Shown: positions 49,670-58,647, numbered from the stretch's first letter. The stretch is 64,000 nucleotides of DNA from Oscillospiraceae bacterium (GCA_017887325.1 JAGHIE010000022.1:1-64000), one strand, 5' to 3'. Program-made: numbers and translations. The notes: generated from the letters alone by a model not told the origin.

Positions 49670-49978
49670 TTAAAGTTTAACACCAATTGCCTCTTGAACA
49701 TACTTAGTAATTCCGTCAGTAATATTTGCATTACCATGTCTATCTGGAATTTCTACTAACAAAGGAAACTTTTGTCTAATTTTTATTTCGTAAACGAAGT
49801 CAGAACATAGTTCAAATAATTTTTCAGAAATTAATACAATACCAACTTCTTTATCTTCACAAGTTTTTTTAATTGCTTCAATAGTTTCATCATATTCATG
49901 GACAACAATTCCATCTATACCTGCTAAACGCAAACCCATCTGAGTATCTATATTGTCACTAATACAAAATAATTTCAT
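49670..49978 (-). CDS. V/A-type ATPase subunit F
   Basis: A 102-residue small rotor subunit: F-C-I-S-D-N-I-D-T-Q-M-G-L-R-L-A-G-I-D-G near 4-23, V-G-I-V-L-I-S-E-K-L near 45, F-P-L-L-V-E-I-P-D near 71. It binds D. ATG at 49978 lies 7 bases after GAGG; a TTG two codons earlier overlaps too closely. It precedes E here, not C or A as in many operons. Confidence 0.9.
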   Translation of the reverse strand: MKLFCISDNIDTQMGLRLAGIDGIVVHEYDETIEAIKKTCEDKEVGIVLISEKLFELCSDFVYEIKIRQKFPLLVEIPDRHGNANITDGITKYVQEAIGVKL

Positions 49979-50037
49979 ACTCAAACCTCACTTTATAATA
50001 TGATTATTACTAAAATCTTTCACACTTAATTTAATAA

Positions 50038-50084
50038 CGCTTTCAAAAGGTAACTTATTTTATTAAAGCAACCCCTTGAAAGCG
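50038..50084 (-). ncRNA. Hairpin between proteolipid K and F genes
   Basis: In the minus-strand RNA the arms 50071-50084 and 50038-50051 form a 14-bp stem, two of whose pairs are G-U and so work only in this orientation, with a 19-base loop. No T-run follows, so it is not a standard terminator; it may block 3' decay or act as a processing site downstream of the K gene. Confidence 0.6.
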
Positions 50085-50098
50085 AATTATACTTTTTA

Positions 50099-50530
50099 TT
50101 ATAAGCTATTAATAATCATAAATGAAATCAATAATCCGTAAATAGCAATACCTTCGCCCATACCAACGAATACGATTGATTTACCAAATGCTTTAGGGTC
50201 TTCACTACAAGCACCGATAGCAGCAGGTGCAGCAGATGCAACAGCTAAACCTGTACCAATACAACCTAAACCAACGCTTAATGCAGCAGCTAAGTAACCT
50301 AAACCTTGACCAACACTAATACCACCGTCAGCAGTTGTTGCAGCCATAATAAATTGACCTACTGGTGTTAAAAATGCAGCTAAACATACACCAAAGAAAC
50401 TACATAGATTTAAAACAACTGAGCGTTTTGCAGCTTTACCTGTTTTTTGTTTTCTATACGCATTGATAAGTGGTAACATAATTAATGTAACGATTGCTAA
50501 TGGTAAAAGAAAAATTAATACGATATTCAT
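50099..50530 (-). CDS. ntpK: V/A-type ATPase proteolipid subunit K
   Basis: A 143-residue, very hydrophobic protein with about four membrane helices (residues 2-22, 38-65, 73-105, 118-141) forming the rotor ring. The second hairpin has the ion-carrying Glu in V-G-M-G-E-G-I-A-I-Y-G near 126-136; the first hairpin has Pro-Val-Gly-Gln in place of a carboxylate. The glutamine on the third helix that binds Na+ in Enterococcus hirae NtpK is a valine or alanine here, so H+ coupling is possible. Slightly shorter than the usual 155-160. Confidence 0.95.
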   Translation of the reverse strand: MNIVLIFLLPLAIVTLIMLPLINAYRKQKTGKAAKRSVVLNLCSFFGVCLAAFLTPVGQFIMAATTADGGISVGQGLGYLAAALSVGLGCIGTGLAVASAAPAAIGACSEDPKAFGKSIVFVGMGEGIAIYGLLISFMIINSL

Positions 50531-50536
50531 AATAAA

Positions 50537-50669
50537 AACTCCATTCTGTCGCCTTGCAACGACTTAAATTTTATTTTTAATTTTAAGTAAACTATCTTTT
50601 GAAAACTGCAAGGTAATATTTTAAAATTTTCAAAAGATTTTATATAAAAGAATTTATGCAAATTCTTTT
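50537..50669 (-). ncRNA. Structured 145-base intercistronic region before ntpK
   Basis: Between ntpI and ntpK are several inverted repeats: 50646-50655 with 50660-50669 (10 bp, 4-base loop), 50594-50605 with 50627-50638 (12 bp), 50562-50568 with 50582-50588 (7 bp) and ccttgca/tgcaagg at 50552-50558 with 50607-50613. The last crosses the 12-bp stem, so these two cannot form together. The region is long for this compact operon. Confidence 0.6.
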
Positions 50670-50675
50670 AAAACA

Positions 50676-52613
50676 TTAATTTTCTGGAAACTCAACTTTG
50701 ACAGGATCAAAAGCTTTTCCATCACCTTCATAAAATCTGTTAAATGTTTCATAAAATACAAGTCTTAGTACTTGTATACCTGCTAATAAGCCCTCTAAAA
50801 CCATAACAAATATATTACCTATGATAACAACTATTATTCCAGCACCATCTAACATTTCTGATAAAGTCATTACAACTGCCATCATACCTGCATGGCTTAA
50901 AATAAATCCACCAATTCTCAAGAAAGATAAAGTATTAGTTACATAACTTAAACTCATTTCGAAAAGTTCAAAGAAGTTTTGTAGTATAAAACCACCAACT
51001 CCACCTTCTAAATGAACCTTTTTACCTTTTATCTTTTCAACAATAGGTTCTTTAAACATTAATATTAACATTGGTAATATTATAACTAATATTATAAATA
51101 CAGGATTAAATAAATTAATACCTGAAGCTAAGAATAAAACAGCTGCTAAAATAGTTCCAGCATATAAGATCAAACCGACTAAACCATTATTACTTACAAC
51201 AGCTCTTTCTATATTCTTTCGTTTAAATCCTAAATAAATATTTATACCAATACTACTTATTAATATGATAACACCTATTGCTACAGCAGAAATCAGTAAC
51301 ATATTAGTAGTTTGTGGCTTAAACACCTCAATAGGTTTTTCTGCAAAACCTATCCATTTGAAGAATGGATCTAACAAATGTTCATATCCAAAAACAGAAC
51401 CATAAGCTACACCAAAAATCATACTTGAAATTCCAAGTCTTGACATTATAGCTCCCAGTTGCATTTTTTTCTTTTTCCATAAGAAAACACCAAGCAAACT
51501 AATTACTAAACCTTGTCCCAAATCTCCAAACATTATACCGAATAATAAAACATATATAAATCCGATAAAACTAGTTGGGTTGATATCGTAATAGTTTGGT
51601 AAACCATACATCTTAACAAACATTTCAAAAGGCTTAAAGAACCAGTTTGTTTTAAGTTTTACAGGAGGTTCTATATCTGCAATTTGTTCTACTGGATTTT
51701 CTTCGCAAATAATATTTGAATACTCATCAAATAGACTTGCAAAATGTTCAAATTTTTGACTAGGAACAAATCCTTCAATATAAAACTGACCATAAACTTG
51801 TTTTACAAATTTTCTGTATGCAAAAGTATCATTTTTTGTCTTTAATAAAGAATATATTTTTAATATTTTTTCTTTATTTTCTAACAATATTTTATTTTTA
51901 CCTTCTTCAAGATTATTGATATTTTTCACAATATCTGCAATCTTACTCTTAATACTCTTCATCGCTAATTCCGGAGTACCCCTTGCAAAATCAGGAATAT
52001 CAATTATTTCAAAATAAAGAGTTTTAAAAATATGATCTATTTCTTCTAAATGTGTGTTAGGAGTAAAATATATACCCCAGTAATAGTCTTCATCGTGGTC
52101 AAAATCAAAGAAAAAGAAATTATATTGTGAAAAATATTCAAGTTTAGCAAAACTGTCAACAGGCAATCTACCAAATCTTGCTACCATAACATCAGATGAT
52201 AATATTTGTCTAATTTCAACATCTAAACCTTTTAAGTGTTCTACTTGATTAAGAGCTTGCTCATATATTATTTTTTCATCATTTAGAGCAACTATTTGAT
52301 TTGAAATGTTTAAAACTTCATTTTTCTTATTAGATAGATATTCTTTAATTTGATTAGCATCTAAATTTAAATCAGAATAATCTTTAAACTTAGGTTTTAA
52401 TTCAATTAAAGACATTACATCAAGCGTTAAGTTATAATTTTCTGAATAAGGATTATTTCCTTCAACAGATTTAAAATATTCTTCATTTTCTTTATTAGTA
52501 ATATGAGGATTTTCTATATGAAATAATCCACTTTCACAACATTTTAACAACGCTAAATCTAATTTTTCAATATCTCCGACGATATGAACTTGTGACATCT
52601 TTTCAATAGACAT
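50676..52613 (-). CDS. ntpI: V/A-type ATPase membrane subunit I
   Basis: A 645-residue subunit: cytoplasmic N-terminal half with coiled coils (about 1-330) and a C-terminal half with 7-8 membrane helices (about 345-620). G-I-M-F-G-D-L-G-Q-G near 362-371 and the conserved Arg in L-S-F-L-R-I-G-G-F near 567 are present. It carries the ion half-channels next to the K ring. Confidence 0.95.
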   Translation of the reverse strand: MSIEKMSQVHIVGDIEKLDLALLKCCESGLFHIENPHITNKENEEYFKSVEGNNPYSENYNLTLDVMSLIELKPKFKDYSDLNLDANQIKEYLSNKKNEVLNISNQIVALNDEKIIYEQALNQVEHLKGLDVEIRQILSSDVMVARFGRLPVDSFAKLEYFSQYNFFFFDFDHDEDYYWGIYFTPNTHLEEIDHIFKTLYFEIIDIPDFARGTPELAMKSIKSKIADIVKNINNLEEGKNKILLENKEKILKIYSLLKTKNDTFAYRKFVKQVYGQFYIEGFVPSQKFEHFASLFDEYSNIICEENPVEQIADIEPPVKLKTNWFFKPFEMFVKMYGLPNYYDINPTSFIGFIYVLLFGIMFGDLGQGLVISLLGVFLWKKKKMQLGAIMSRLGISSMIFGVAYGSVFGYEHLLDPFFKWIGFAEKPIEVFKPQTTNMLLISAVAIGVIILISSIGINIYLGFKRKNIERAVVSNNGLVGLILYAGTILAAVLFLASGINLFNPVFIILVIILPMLILMFKEPIVEKIKGKKVHLEGGVGGFILQNFFELFEMSLSYVTNTLSFLRIGGFILSHAGMMAVVMTLSEMLDGAGIIVVIIGNIFVMVLEGLLAGIQVLRLVFYETFNRFYEGDGKAFDPVKVEFPEN

Positions 52614-52633
52614 CTAATATTCACCGTCCTTTA

Positions 52634-53695
52634 TTATTTAATATTTCTTTTTTGTCTTGAAACTATTATCTTTCTTATTTCATCTTCATTTACACCATAT
52701 CTTATACTTTCTATTATATTAATAACATTGTTAAACTCAACTTGGCTTACCATTACATATGAATAAAAAGCGACTGAAGCATATGAGGTAAAATGCATTT
52801 TATAAGAACAAGCATAATTTAAAATTCTCGTTGTATAATTTTCTATATAAGGCAATTCTACACTAGTAAAGTACTTTCCATAAGGAGTTTTATCTATAAA
52901 CTCTTTTAATGTTGGAACTCCTTCTATATCTAAAAGCTCATTAAAGTCTTTAGCTCTCATTTTATAGTAATAAGGATAAATTCTACTTACTGCCTCTGCT
53001 TTAGAAATATTTCTATAACATTTAGCTCTATAAATATGACTTAAATTTAAAAGTTCTGTTTCAACACTTAACAAAGCTAATAAATCTTTTTGTTCTTGTC
53101 CTCTGTACTTTGTTTTTATAGCATTAAACAAACTTTTGTTATAATACTCATAAAAACTATGTTCGCAAGCAACATAATTAATTTCAGGCTTTTCAGGTGT
53201 TGGTCTAAACTTATTTAAAATTTCCTCATAATCTGTTCCTTTTAAAGCTAAAACTAACTCATCAAAATTAGTCGCTCTTGCTACTGCTAACAAATCTATA
53301 TTTGTTTTATTTATCAAAAATCCTGGCAAATCAATGATAAAACTCTTAGCATTATCAGCTTTTAAAAGTAAAACCATTCGCAGTATTTCTCTTATTTCTT
53401 CTTTTACTATAATGTAATAAAAAAGACTTCTACTGTTATCAACTAAATATCTATACATTCTTGCATATTGGTCAAACAGCGATTTTCTCAACAAGTTTTC
53501 TAATTGACCTCTATGGATAGTACTTTCAGAAATATTTTGCAACGCTGTTGAAAAGTGAGTATTATTTTTTAAATATCCAGCAACTTCACTAACAGTTTTG
53601 CATTTCATCATTTCACTATATTGTTGTTGTGTAAGTAACTTACCATACATAGCTCTAGCTTTTGTTAAAATAGCCATTGAATTGTTTTGAGGCAT
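52634..53695 (-). CDS. ntpC: V/A-type ATPase subunit C
   Basis: A 353-residue helical protein of the AC39 family: A-R-A-M-Y-G-K-L-L near 13-21, then many helices including Y-I-V/I-V-K-E-E-I-R-E-I near 90-100. It joins the rotor ring to the central stalk. In this operon it comes before I, which is unusual: in many bacteria it follows E. Confidence 0.92.
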   Translation of the reverse strand: MPQNNSMAILTKARAMYGKLLTQQQYSEMMKCKTVSEVAGYLKNNTHFSTALQNISESTIHRGQLENLLRKSLFDQYARMYRYLVDNSRSLFYYIIVKEEIREILRMVLLLKADNAKSFIIDLPGFLINKTNIDLLAVARATNFDELVLALKGTDYEEILNKFRPTPEKPEINYVACEHSFYEYYNKSLFNAIKTKYRGQEQKDLLALLSVETELLNLSHIYRAKCYRNISKAEAVSRIYPYYYKMRAKDFNELLDIEGVPTLKEFIDKTPYGKYFTSVELPYIENYTTRILNYACSYKMHFTSYASVAFYSYVMVSQVEFNNVINIIESIRYGVNEDEIRKIIVSRQKRNIK

Positions 53696-53717
53696 ATTTT
53701 TTCACCCACTTTAGACA

Positions 53718-54029
53718 TTATTTACCAGTAATATTACTTACAATTGAACTGACCCATTTTTCTCTGTTAGCGTTATATAAATTCAATAATCTTTCTTGTT
53801 CTTCGTCTGAATTATTTTTTATTGCTAACATGCTATCTTGAGCACTAAGTTTTTCTGATTTTTCAAAAGTATCTAAATGCTCATTAGCATAATCTTCTAT
53901 TTCTTTAGCCATTTTAATTTTTTGTTTATTTATTTTCTCAATAGCTTCTTGCTTTTTTCTAATAGCTTCATTCAATCTATTATTAGCTGAATGATCTATA
54001 CTCATAATGCTATCCATTAAATCTTTCAT
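53718..54029 (-). CDS. V/A-type ATPase H/G-type stalk subunit
   Basis: A 103-residue, heavily charged, helical protein: S-I-D-H-S-A-N-N-R-L-N-E-A-I-R-K-K near 10-26, then continuous heptad-like Ile/Ala/Lys/Glu sequence, and a short C-terminal helix I-V-S-N-I-T-G-K. Size and place (first gene of the operon) match the H/G subunit that pairs with E in the peripheral stalk. ATG after AGGAGG. Confidence 0.85.
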   Translation of the reverse strand: MKDLMDSIMSIDHSANNRLNEAIRKKQEAIEKINKQKIKMAKEIEDYANEHLDTFEKSEKLSAQDSMLAIKNNSDEEQERLLNLYNANREKWVSSIVSNITGK

Positions 54030-54141
54030 AAAGCAATTTACCTCCTATCTATTATAATTCCATGAATGCTAAAATTTAATCACATAAATAGTACACAAAC
54101 TTTATATTTATGTTAAATAATCTAACATTTTTTACCTACAA

Positions 54142-54170
54142 ATTATATCACCTTTATTTTTTTTTAACAA
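54142..54170 (-). promoter_or_regulatory. Promoter of V-ATPase operon
   Basis: Minus strand TTGTTA (54165-54170), 17-base spacer, TATAAT (54142-54147). RNA start near 54135 gives a leader of about 105 bases. The gap 54030-54395 otherwise holds no gene; the only other structure is a 9-bp inverted repeat at 54258-54266 with 54292-54300. Confidence 0.6.
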
Positions 54171-54329
54171 CATTAAATTAACGAATAACAACTAATTTTG
54201 GATATTTTTATTGTATCATTTTCACAAAAATTAATAATTTTTTAATCGTTTACGCCAAGAAACAACATAATTTTTTGTTTATTATTTTTAAGTTGTTTCT
54301 CCTTTACAATTTATTAAAAAAATATACAT

Positions 54330-54359
54330 TTGACATATACATTCAAAACATGATATGAT
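54330..54359 (+). promoter_or_regulatory. Promoter of the flavin reductase-like gene
   Basis: Perfect TTGACA (54330-54335), 18-base spacer and TATGAT (54354-54359), 36 bases before the start codon. Confidence 0.65.
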
Positions 54360-54395
54360 TTTTTAAGTTAATTCTAGTAAAAGGATGATTATAAT

Positions 54396-55019
54396 ATGAG
54401 CAAACAAACATGGAGAGGCGGGGCTTTAATAGCACCATTACCACCTGTTATGGTATCTTGTGGAACATTAGAAAAACCTAATGTTTTAACAATAGCATGG
54501 ACAGGAATTATAAATACTAAACCTGCTAAAACATATATTTCTGTACGCCCAAGCAGATATTCATATCCTATAATAAAAGAAAGTGGAGAATTTGTAATAA
54601 ACCTAACAACAAAAGACTTAGTAAAAGCTGTTGACTTTTGTGGAGTTAGATCTGGAAAAGACATTGATAAATTCAAACATTGTAACTTAACAGCTCAACC
54701 CTCTACACAAATTTCTGCTCCAATGATAGCAGAATGTCCTTTATCTTTGGAATGTAAAGTTTTTGATATAGTAAATTTGGACGGAACACATGAAATGTTT
54801 TTAGCTGATATAGTAGCTGTTAATGTTGATGAAGAATTGCTAGATGAAAAAGGAAAGTTACATTTAGATAAAGCTGGGTTATTAGCATTTGCACATGGAG
54901 AATATTTTGAAGTTGGAAAAAAAGTAGGTAGTTTTGGATTTTCAGTAAAAAAGAAAAATAAAAAGAAAAACACAAAAAAATATCCTACTAGAAAAAGAAA
55001 AAATAAAGAGATAGAATAA
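54396..55019 (+). CDS. Flavin reductase-like/flavoredoxin protein
   Basis: A 207-residue protein of the FMN-binding split-barrel, flavin reductase family. Typical features are P-P-V-M-V-S-C-G near 16-23, N-V-L-T-I-A-W-T-G near 29-37, I-S-V-R-P-S-R-Y-S-Y and S-G-E-F-V-I-N-L-T near 63-72. These bind FMN and support electron transfer. The last 25 residues are an unusual Lys/Arg-rich tail (V-K-K-K-N-K-K-K-N then K-K-Y-P-T-R-K-R-K-N-K), perhaps for binding RNA, DNA or an acidic partner. Monocistronic with a consensus promoter; the stop codon is in its terminator hairpin. Confidence 0.88.
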   Translation: MSKQTWRGGALIAPLPPVMVSCGTLEKPNVLTIAWTGIINTKPAKTYISVRPSRYSYPIIKESGEFVINLTTKDLVKAVDFCGVRSGKDIDKFKHCNLTAQPSTQISAPMIAECPLSLECKVFDIVNLDGTHEMFLADIVAVNVDEELLDEKGKLHLDKAGLLAFAHGEYFEVGKKVGSFGFSVKKKNKKKNTKKYPTRKRKNKEIE

Positions 55020-55040
55020 ATTCTATCTCTTTATTTTTTT
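55002..55040. terminator. Bidirectional terminator at flavin reductase/kinase ends
   Basis: 15-bp perfect stem (55002-55016 with 55021-55035) with a 4-base loop that holds the stop codon of the plus-strand gene; the stop codon of the histidine kinase on the other strand lies in the right arm. Confidence 0.85.
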
Positions 55041-56806
55041 AATGTATTCCATTTTGATTTATTTCTTAGTTTATCATCTTCTATTTTATTAACTTTCTCA
55101 ATCAATGTCATCTCTTGCTCATTTTCAACTGCATCTATAATAACACCTTTATTATCAACAGAATTTTCTTTTTCTGCATTTTCTTGTTTGTTACTATCTA
55201 TTAATGGTATTTTTATAATAACTTTAAATTGGTCGCCATCTAAAACTATATCAAAACTACCACCTATATACTCTACAAATCCTTTTGCAATTGATAAACC
55301 TAAACCATTTCCTTCTGTTGTTCTAGCTTCATCGCCTCTGAAAAATCTTTCAATAATTTCTTCGGCAGTATATGTAATTTCTATATCAGATGTATTTTTC
55401 AAAGTTAATTTAACATATCCATCTTCTTTTACAACATCTAAAAATATTCTAGTTCCACTTAATCCATATTTAAAAGCATTATCTAAAATATTTTGAATAC
55501 TTCTGTATAACTTATTTCCATCACCTAAAACCTTAGTTTCTTCTTCTGTGATATTTGTTCTCAATATTAATGAAGATTTCTCAATAACATCTTCCATATC
55601 GCCTAAAGTTTGTTGAACTAATTTAGTAAAATCAAGTTCCATCAACTCTAAAGATTGTTCTCCACTTGTAACTTTAGCCAATGTAAATAAATCAGCTACC
55701 ATATTTTTTAATCTGTTAGATTTATTTTTAAGTACATTAACATAATCTCTACATTCTGGAGATAATTCTTCTTTATCTAATAATTCAATATAACTTATTA
55801 TTGATGTTAAAGGTGTTTTTAAGTCATGAGAAACATTTGTAACTAATTCAATTTTCATACGTTCACTCTTAATTTTTTGTTCAACAGACTTCTGAAAACC
55901 TTGTTGTATTTCATTTAACTCTTTACCTGTTAAATAAAGAAGTGACTTTTCATCAAGAGTATTAAAAGTATGTAAATTACCTTTAGATATTTCATCAATT
56001 TGAGATATTATTTTATCTATATCCTTAGTCATCTTATCTTCTCTTAGTACAAAAATTATACTAATTACTAACATAGATACGCCAAGTAAAAACCCTAATC
56101 CAACTAAATCAAAACTAAAAAATCCACAATATCCTGCTAAAACGCCTAACACTACCATACAAATTAAATAATTTCTTTGTCTTTTATGTAGCTTTTCTTT
56201 AAATTTATGATTTTTGTATCTACTTTCATTAAAAAATGATTTGATATCTTCAATAAATTTTATAATTGGTTTTTCTGTACAAGACTTTATTTGTTTATGT
56301 TTTATACTTCTGATTATAGATAATCCACAAATAACATATGTTGCGACAAAAATTACATCATAAATTATGTATCTAATTCCATAATATATAATCTCTGCAA
56401 AACTTATATTATATCCAGAACTAAAATACAAATAATCTTGCCATATATACCATAAACCAGTATTTTTTATTCCTGTTAACAAAAAAATTAAAACTAATAA
56501 TATAATCCCGATTCTTACTTCAATATAAGTTTTATCTAGTTTAAAAGAATAATTACTTTCTTCTTCCATTTTAAAAGTTTTAACTCCCAAAATAGACATT
56601 AAAGCTATACCAAGACAACCAAATATTATTAACAATATTATAGCTGGTATTCCTACAAAGTATTCTCTTGTACATAAAGCAGAAACCATTATTACAAAAA
56701 GTGTTGAAAATATAAAAGTACTTAATAATAACAGTATTGAACTTATTTTTATATCACCTAGATAATTCAAAAGTTTAACTTTTTCCTTACTTTCTTTATT
56801 ATCCAT
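55031..56806 (-). CDS. Sensor histidine kinase
   Basis: A 591-residue membrane kinase with about six or seven hydrophobic segments (about 20-42, 50-75, 98-115, 136-165, 213-253). The dimerisation domain has N-V-S-H-D-L-K-T-P-L-T with phosphoacceptor His327, then the HATPase domain with N-I-L-D-N-A-F-K-Y (N box) and E-G-N-G-L-G-L-S-I-A-K (G1/G2) near 500-512. The last 55 residues are charged and lack a known domain. No large extracellular sensor domain: it probably senses membrane state or works through a partner. 18 bases after the response regulator; the signal is unknown. Confidence 0.93.
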   Translation of the reverse strand: MDNKESKEKVKLLNYLGDIKISSILLLLSTFIFSTLFVIMVSALCTREYFVGIPAIILLIIFGCLGIALMSILGVKTFKMEEESNYSFKLDKTYIEVRIGIILLVLIFLLTGIKNTGLWYIWQDYLYFSSGYNISFAEIIYYGIRYIIYDVIFVATYVICGLSIIRSIKHKQIKSCTEKPIIKFIEDIKSFFNESRYKNHKFKEKLHKRQRNYLICMVVLGVLAGYCGFFSFDLVGLGFLLGVSMLVISIIFVLREDKMTKDIDKIISQIDEISKGNLHTFNTLDEKSLLYLTGKELNEIQQGFQKSVEQKIKSERMKIELVTNVSHDLKTPLTSIISYIELLDKEELSPECRDYVNVLKNKSNRLKNMVADLFTLAKVTSGEQSLELMELDFTKLVQQTLGDMEDVIEKSSLILRTNITEEETKVLGDGNKLYRSIQNILDNAFKYGLSGTRIFLDVVKEDGYVKLTLKNTSDIEITYTAEEIIERFFRGDEARTTEGNGLGLSIAKGFVEYIGGSFDIVLDGDQFKVIIKIPLIDSNKQENAEKENSVDNKGVIIDAVENEQEMTLIEKVNKIEDDKLRNKSKWNTLKK

Positions 56807-56824
56807 ATTATCACCCCTACATCA

Positions 56825-57526
56825 CTACATTTTCTCTATTTTATAGCCTATTCCCCATACAACTTTTAAATATTTAGGATTTTTAGGGTCTATTTCTATT
56901 TTTTCTCTTATATGTCTGATATGTACCATTACTGTATTTTCAACAGCATATGCATCTTCATTCCAAACATTTTGATAAATTCTTTCAGCTGAAAAAACAT
57001 TTCCTGCGTTTTTCATTAGAAATTCTAATATTTTATATTCTGTTGCAGTCAATTTTACTGGAACTCCATCAACAGAAACTTTCTTTTCAGCATAATCTAA
57101 AACAAGTCCACCTATTTCCAATTTTTCTTCAATATTTTTCTTAGTAATATCTCCTAAATTGGTGTATCTACGCAAATGTGATTTAATTCTAGCAACTAAA
57201 ACATCTGGGCTAAAAGGCTTAGTAACATAATCATCTGCACCCATTGATAAACCTATAACTTTATCACTATCTTCACTTTTAGCTGATAAAATAATAATAG
57301 GAATATTCTTTGTTTCTCTTATTTTCATAGTAGCTGATAAACCATTCATTTTAGGCATCATTATATCCATAACAATAAGATGTATCTCTTTACTAACAAC
57401 TGCATCTAAAGCTTCTTCTCCGTTATAAGCTTTCACACACTCTATTCCTTGCAATTCTAAAAGTTTTGCTATTGCATTTACAATTTCTCTATCATCATCT
57501 ACAACTAATACTCTACTTACGCTCAT
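56825..57526 (-). CDS. OmpR-family response regulator
   Basis: A 233-residue regulator: receiver domain (about 5-118) with V-V-D-D-D-R-E, phosphoacceptor in V-M-D-I-M-M-P-K-M-N-G near 52-62, S-A-K near 81 and M-G-A-D-D-Y-V-T-K-P-F; winged-helix DNA-binding domain (about 140-233) with L-T-A-T-E-Y-K-I-L and V-H-I-R-H-I-R-E-K-I. ATG at 57526 is used, with GGAG nine bases before it. Forms a two-component system with the kinase downstream; its target genes are unknown. Confidence 0.94.
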   Translation of the reverse strand: MSVSRVLVVDDDREIVNAIAKLLELQGIECVKAYNGEEALDAVVSKEIHLIVMDIMMPKMNGLSATMKIRETKNIPIIILSAKSEDSDKVIGLSMGADDYVTKPFSPDVLVARIKSHLRRYTNLGDITKKNIEEKLEIGGLVLDYAEKKVSVDGVPVKLTATEYKILEFLMKNAGNVFSAERIYQNVWNEDAYAVENTVMVHIRHIREKIEIDPKNPKYLKVVWGIGYKIEKM

Positions 57527-57628
57527 ATTTAACAACTCCACTTCTAATTCTCTATTCTATACTAAAATAATACACTGTATTTTTAAAACCTAAGCAGACA
57601 TTTTTCTTAATTTTTTCTTATATTAAAA

Positions 57629-57656
57629 AAAGAACGGTTTAAAAACCGTTCTTTAC
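57629..57656 (-). terminator. Terminator after acpS
   Basis: Inverted repeat aaagaacgg/ccgttcttt (57629-57637 with 57646-57654) extended by T/A pairs in the loop, with an A-run on the left which is a T-run on the minus strand. It closes DUF6106-acpS. Confidence 0.85.
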
Positions 57657-57663
57657 TAATATG

Positions 57664-58035
57664 CTAAAATTTAACGCCTTCTTTAATCATAACAACAACA
57701 GCTCCTGCATCGATTTCTGTATGAGTTAAACTAATACTCATAATATAACCTTTTGCTAATTCTTTAGCTTTTCCGGATAATTTTATAAAAGGAGCTCCTA
57801 ATTCATCTCTTAATATTTCAACTTCATTAAAAGAAAATCCTCTAAATCCTGTTCCTAAAGCCTTAGAAAAAGCTTCTTTTCCTGCAAAATTAGCAGCTAT
57901 TGTTTCTGCTTTAAAGTCTTTTTTTAAAAATAATAAATTTTCCTCTTTTGAAAAAATTCGTTGTAAAAATCTTGGGTTTTTAATACTATTTTCTATTCTC
58001 TTTATTGATACTAAATCTATACCTGTTTTTATCAT
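57664..58035 (-). CDS. acpS: Holo-[acyl-carrier-protein] synthase AcpS
   Basis: A 123-residue enzyme that attaches 4'-phosphopantetheine from CoA to acyl carrier protein. Motifs: G-I-D-L-V-S-I-K-R-I near 5-14 and F-A-G-K-E-A-F-S-K-A-L-G-T-G near 51-64, and S-L-T-H-T near 101. The ATG overlaps the stop codon of the upstream gene (TAATG). Confidence 0.96.
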   Translation of the reverse strand: MIKTGIDLVSIKRIENSIKNPRFLQRIFSKEENLLFLKKDFKAETIAANFAGKEAFSKALGTGFRGFSFNEVEILRDELGAPFIKLSGKAKELAKGYIMSISLTHTEIDAGAVVVMIKEGVKF

Positions 58036-58553
58036 TAATCTTTAATAACACTTCTTTTCATAAATTGTTTTGCGTGTTCAACAATTTTTTCATTTGGATT
58101 AAACACCAACAAACATTTACCATATTTTTTATGATCTGTAACTGCATAATATGTATTTGGTGCATCTATTGAAGTACAAGCTAAAATTGTACTATTATAA
58201 GTTTGTCCTGCATGATTTTGTGGATTATATTTACCAAACTCTAAGAAATTTCTACAATTAACAGTAATAAGTCTTTTTCTTTTTCTTTTTGCAACTATTT
58301 TATCGATATCGATTTCACCATTAGTTAAAATGTATTCATATTCAACATTAAAACTTGTCAACAAAAACCACATACCATAAATAGCACCAGCAGCAAAAAC
58401 AAAACTAATACTACCTAAAATTGGTACAACAGCAGGTAAAACAAATAATGATATCACGATAATAATTAAACCTGCAACAATAATTCCTACTTTTTTTAAT
58501 AAATCAATTCCTGTATTTTTCTTTACAACGATTTGCTCTAAAAATATATCCAT
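58035..58553 (-). CDS. DUF6106-like membrane protein
   Basis: A 172-residue protein: M-D-I-F-L-E-Q-I-V near the start, then two hydrophobic helices (about 24-46 and 48-68) and a soluble domain with Y-E-Y-I-L-T-N-G-E-I-D-I-D-K-I, basic R-K-R-K-R and Y-A-V-T-D-H-K-K-Y. It resembles the DUF6106 family found in Clostridia, function unknown; some similarity in layout to bacterial PH domains. GGTG lies 7 bases before ATG; overlaps acpS by one base. Confidence 0.7.
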   Translation of the reverse strand: MDIFLEQIVVKKNTGIDLLKKVGIIVAGLIIIVISLFVLPAVVPILGSISFVFAAGAIYGMWFLLTSFNVEYEYILTNGEIDIDKIVAKRKRKRLITVNCRNFLEFGKYNPQNHAGQTYNSTILACTSIDAPNTYYAVTDHKKYGKCLLVFNPNEKIVEHAKQFMKRSVIKD

Positions 58554-58647
58554 TTTATAACACCATTTGCCTTTCAAATATAATAAACATTGTAATTATT
58601 ATAAATTATTTTTTTTAAACATTCAATATATTTTGTAGAAAATGTAC

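Noticed and set aside
54030-54395. Small gene in the 366-base gap before the flavin reductase-like gene
   Set aside because: Both strands contain only short frames without ribosome-binding sites; the gap is explained by two divergent promoters and leader.
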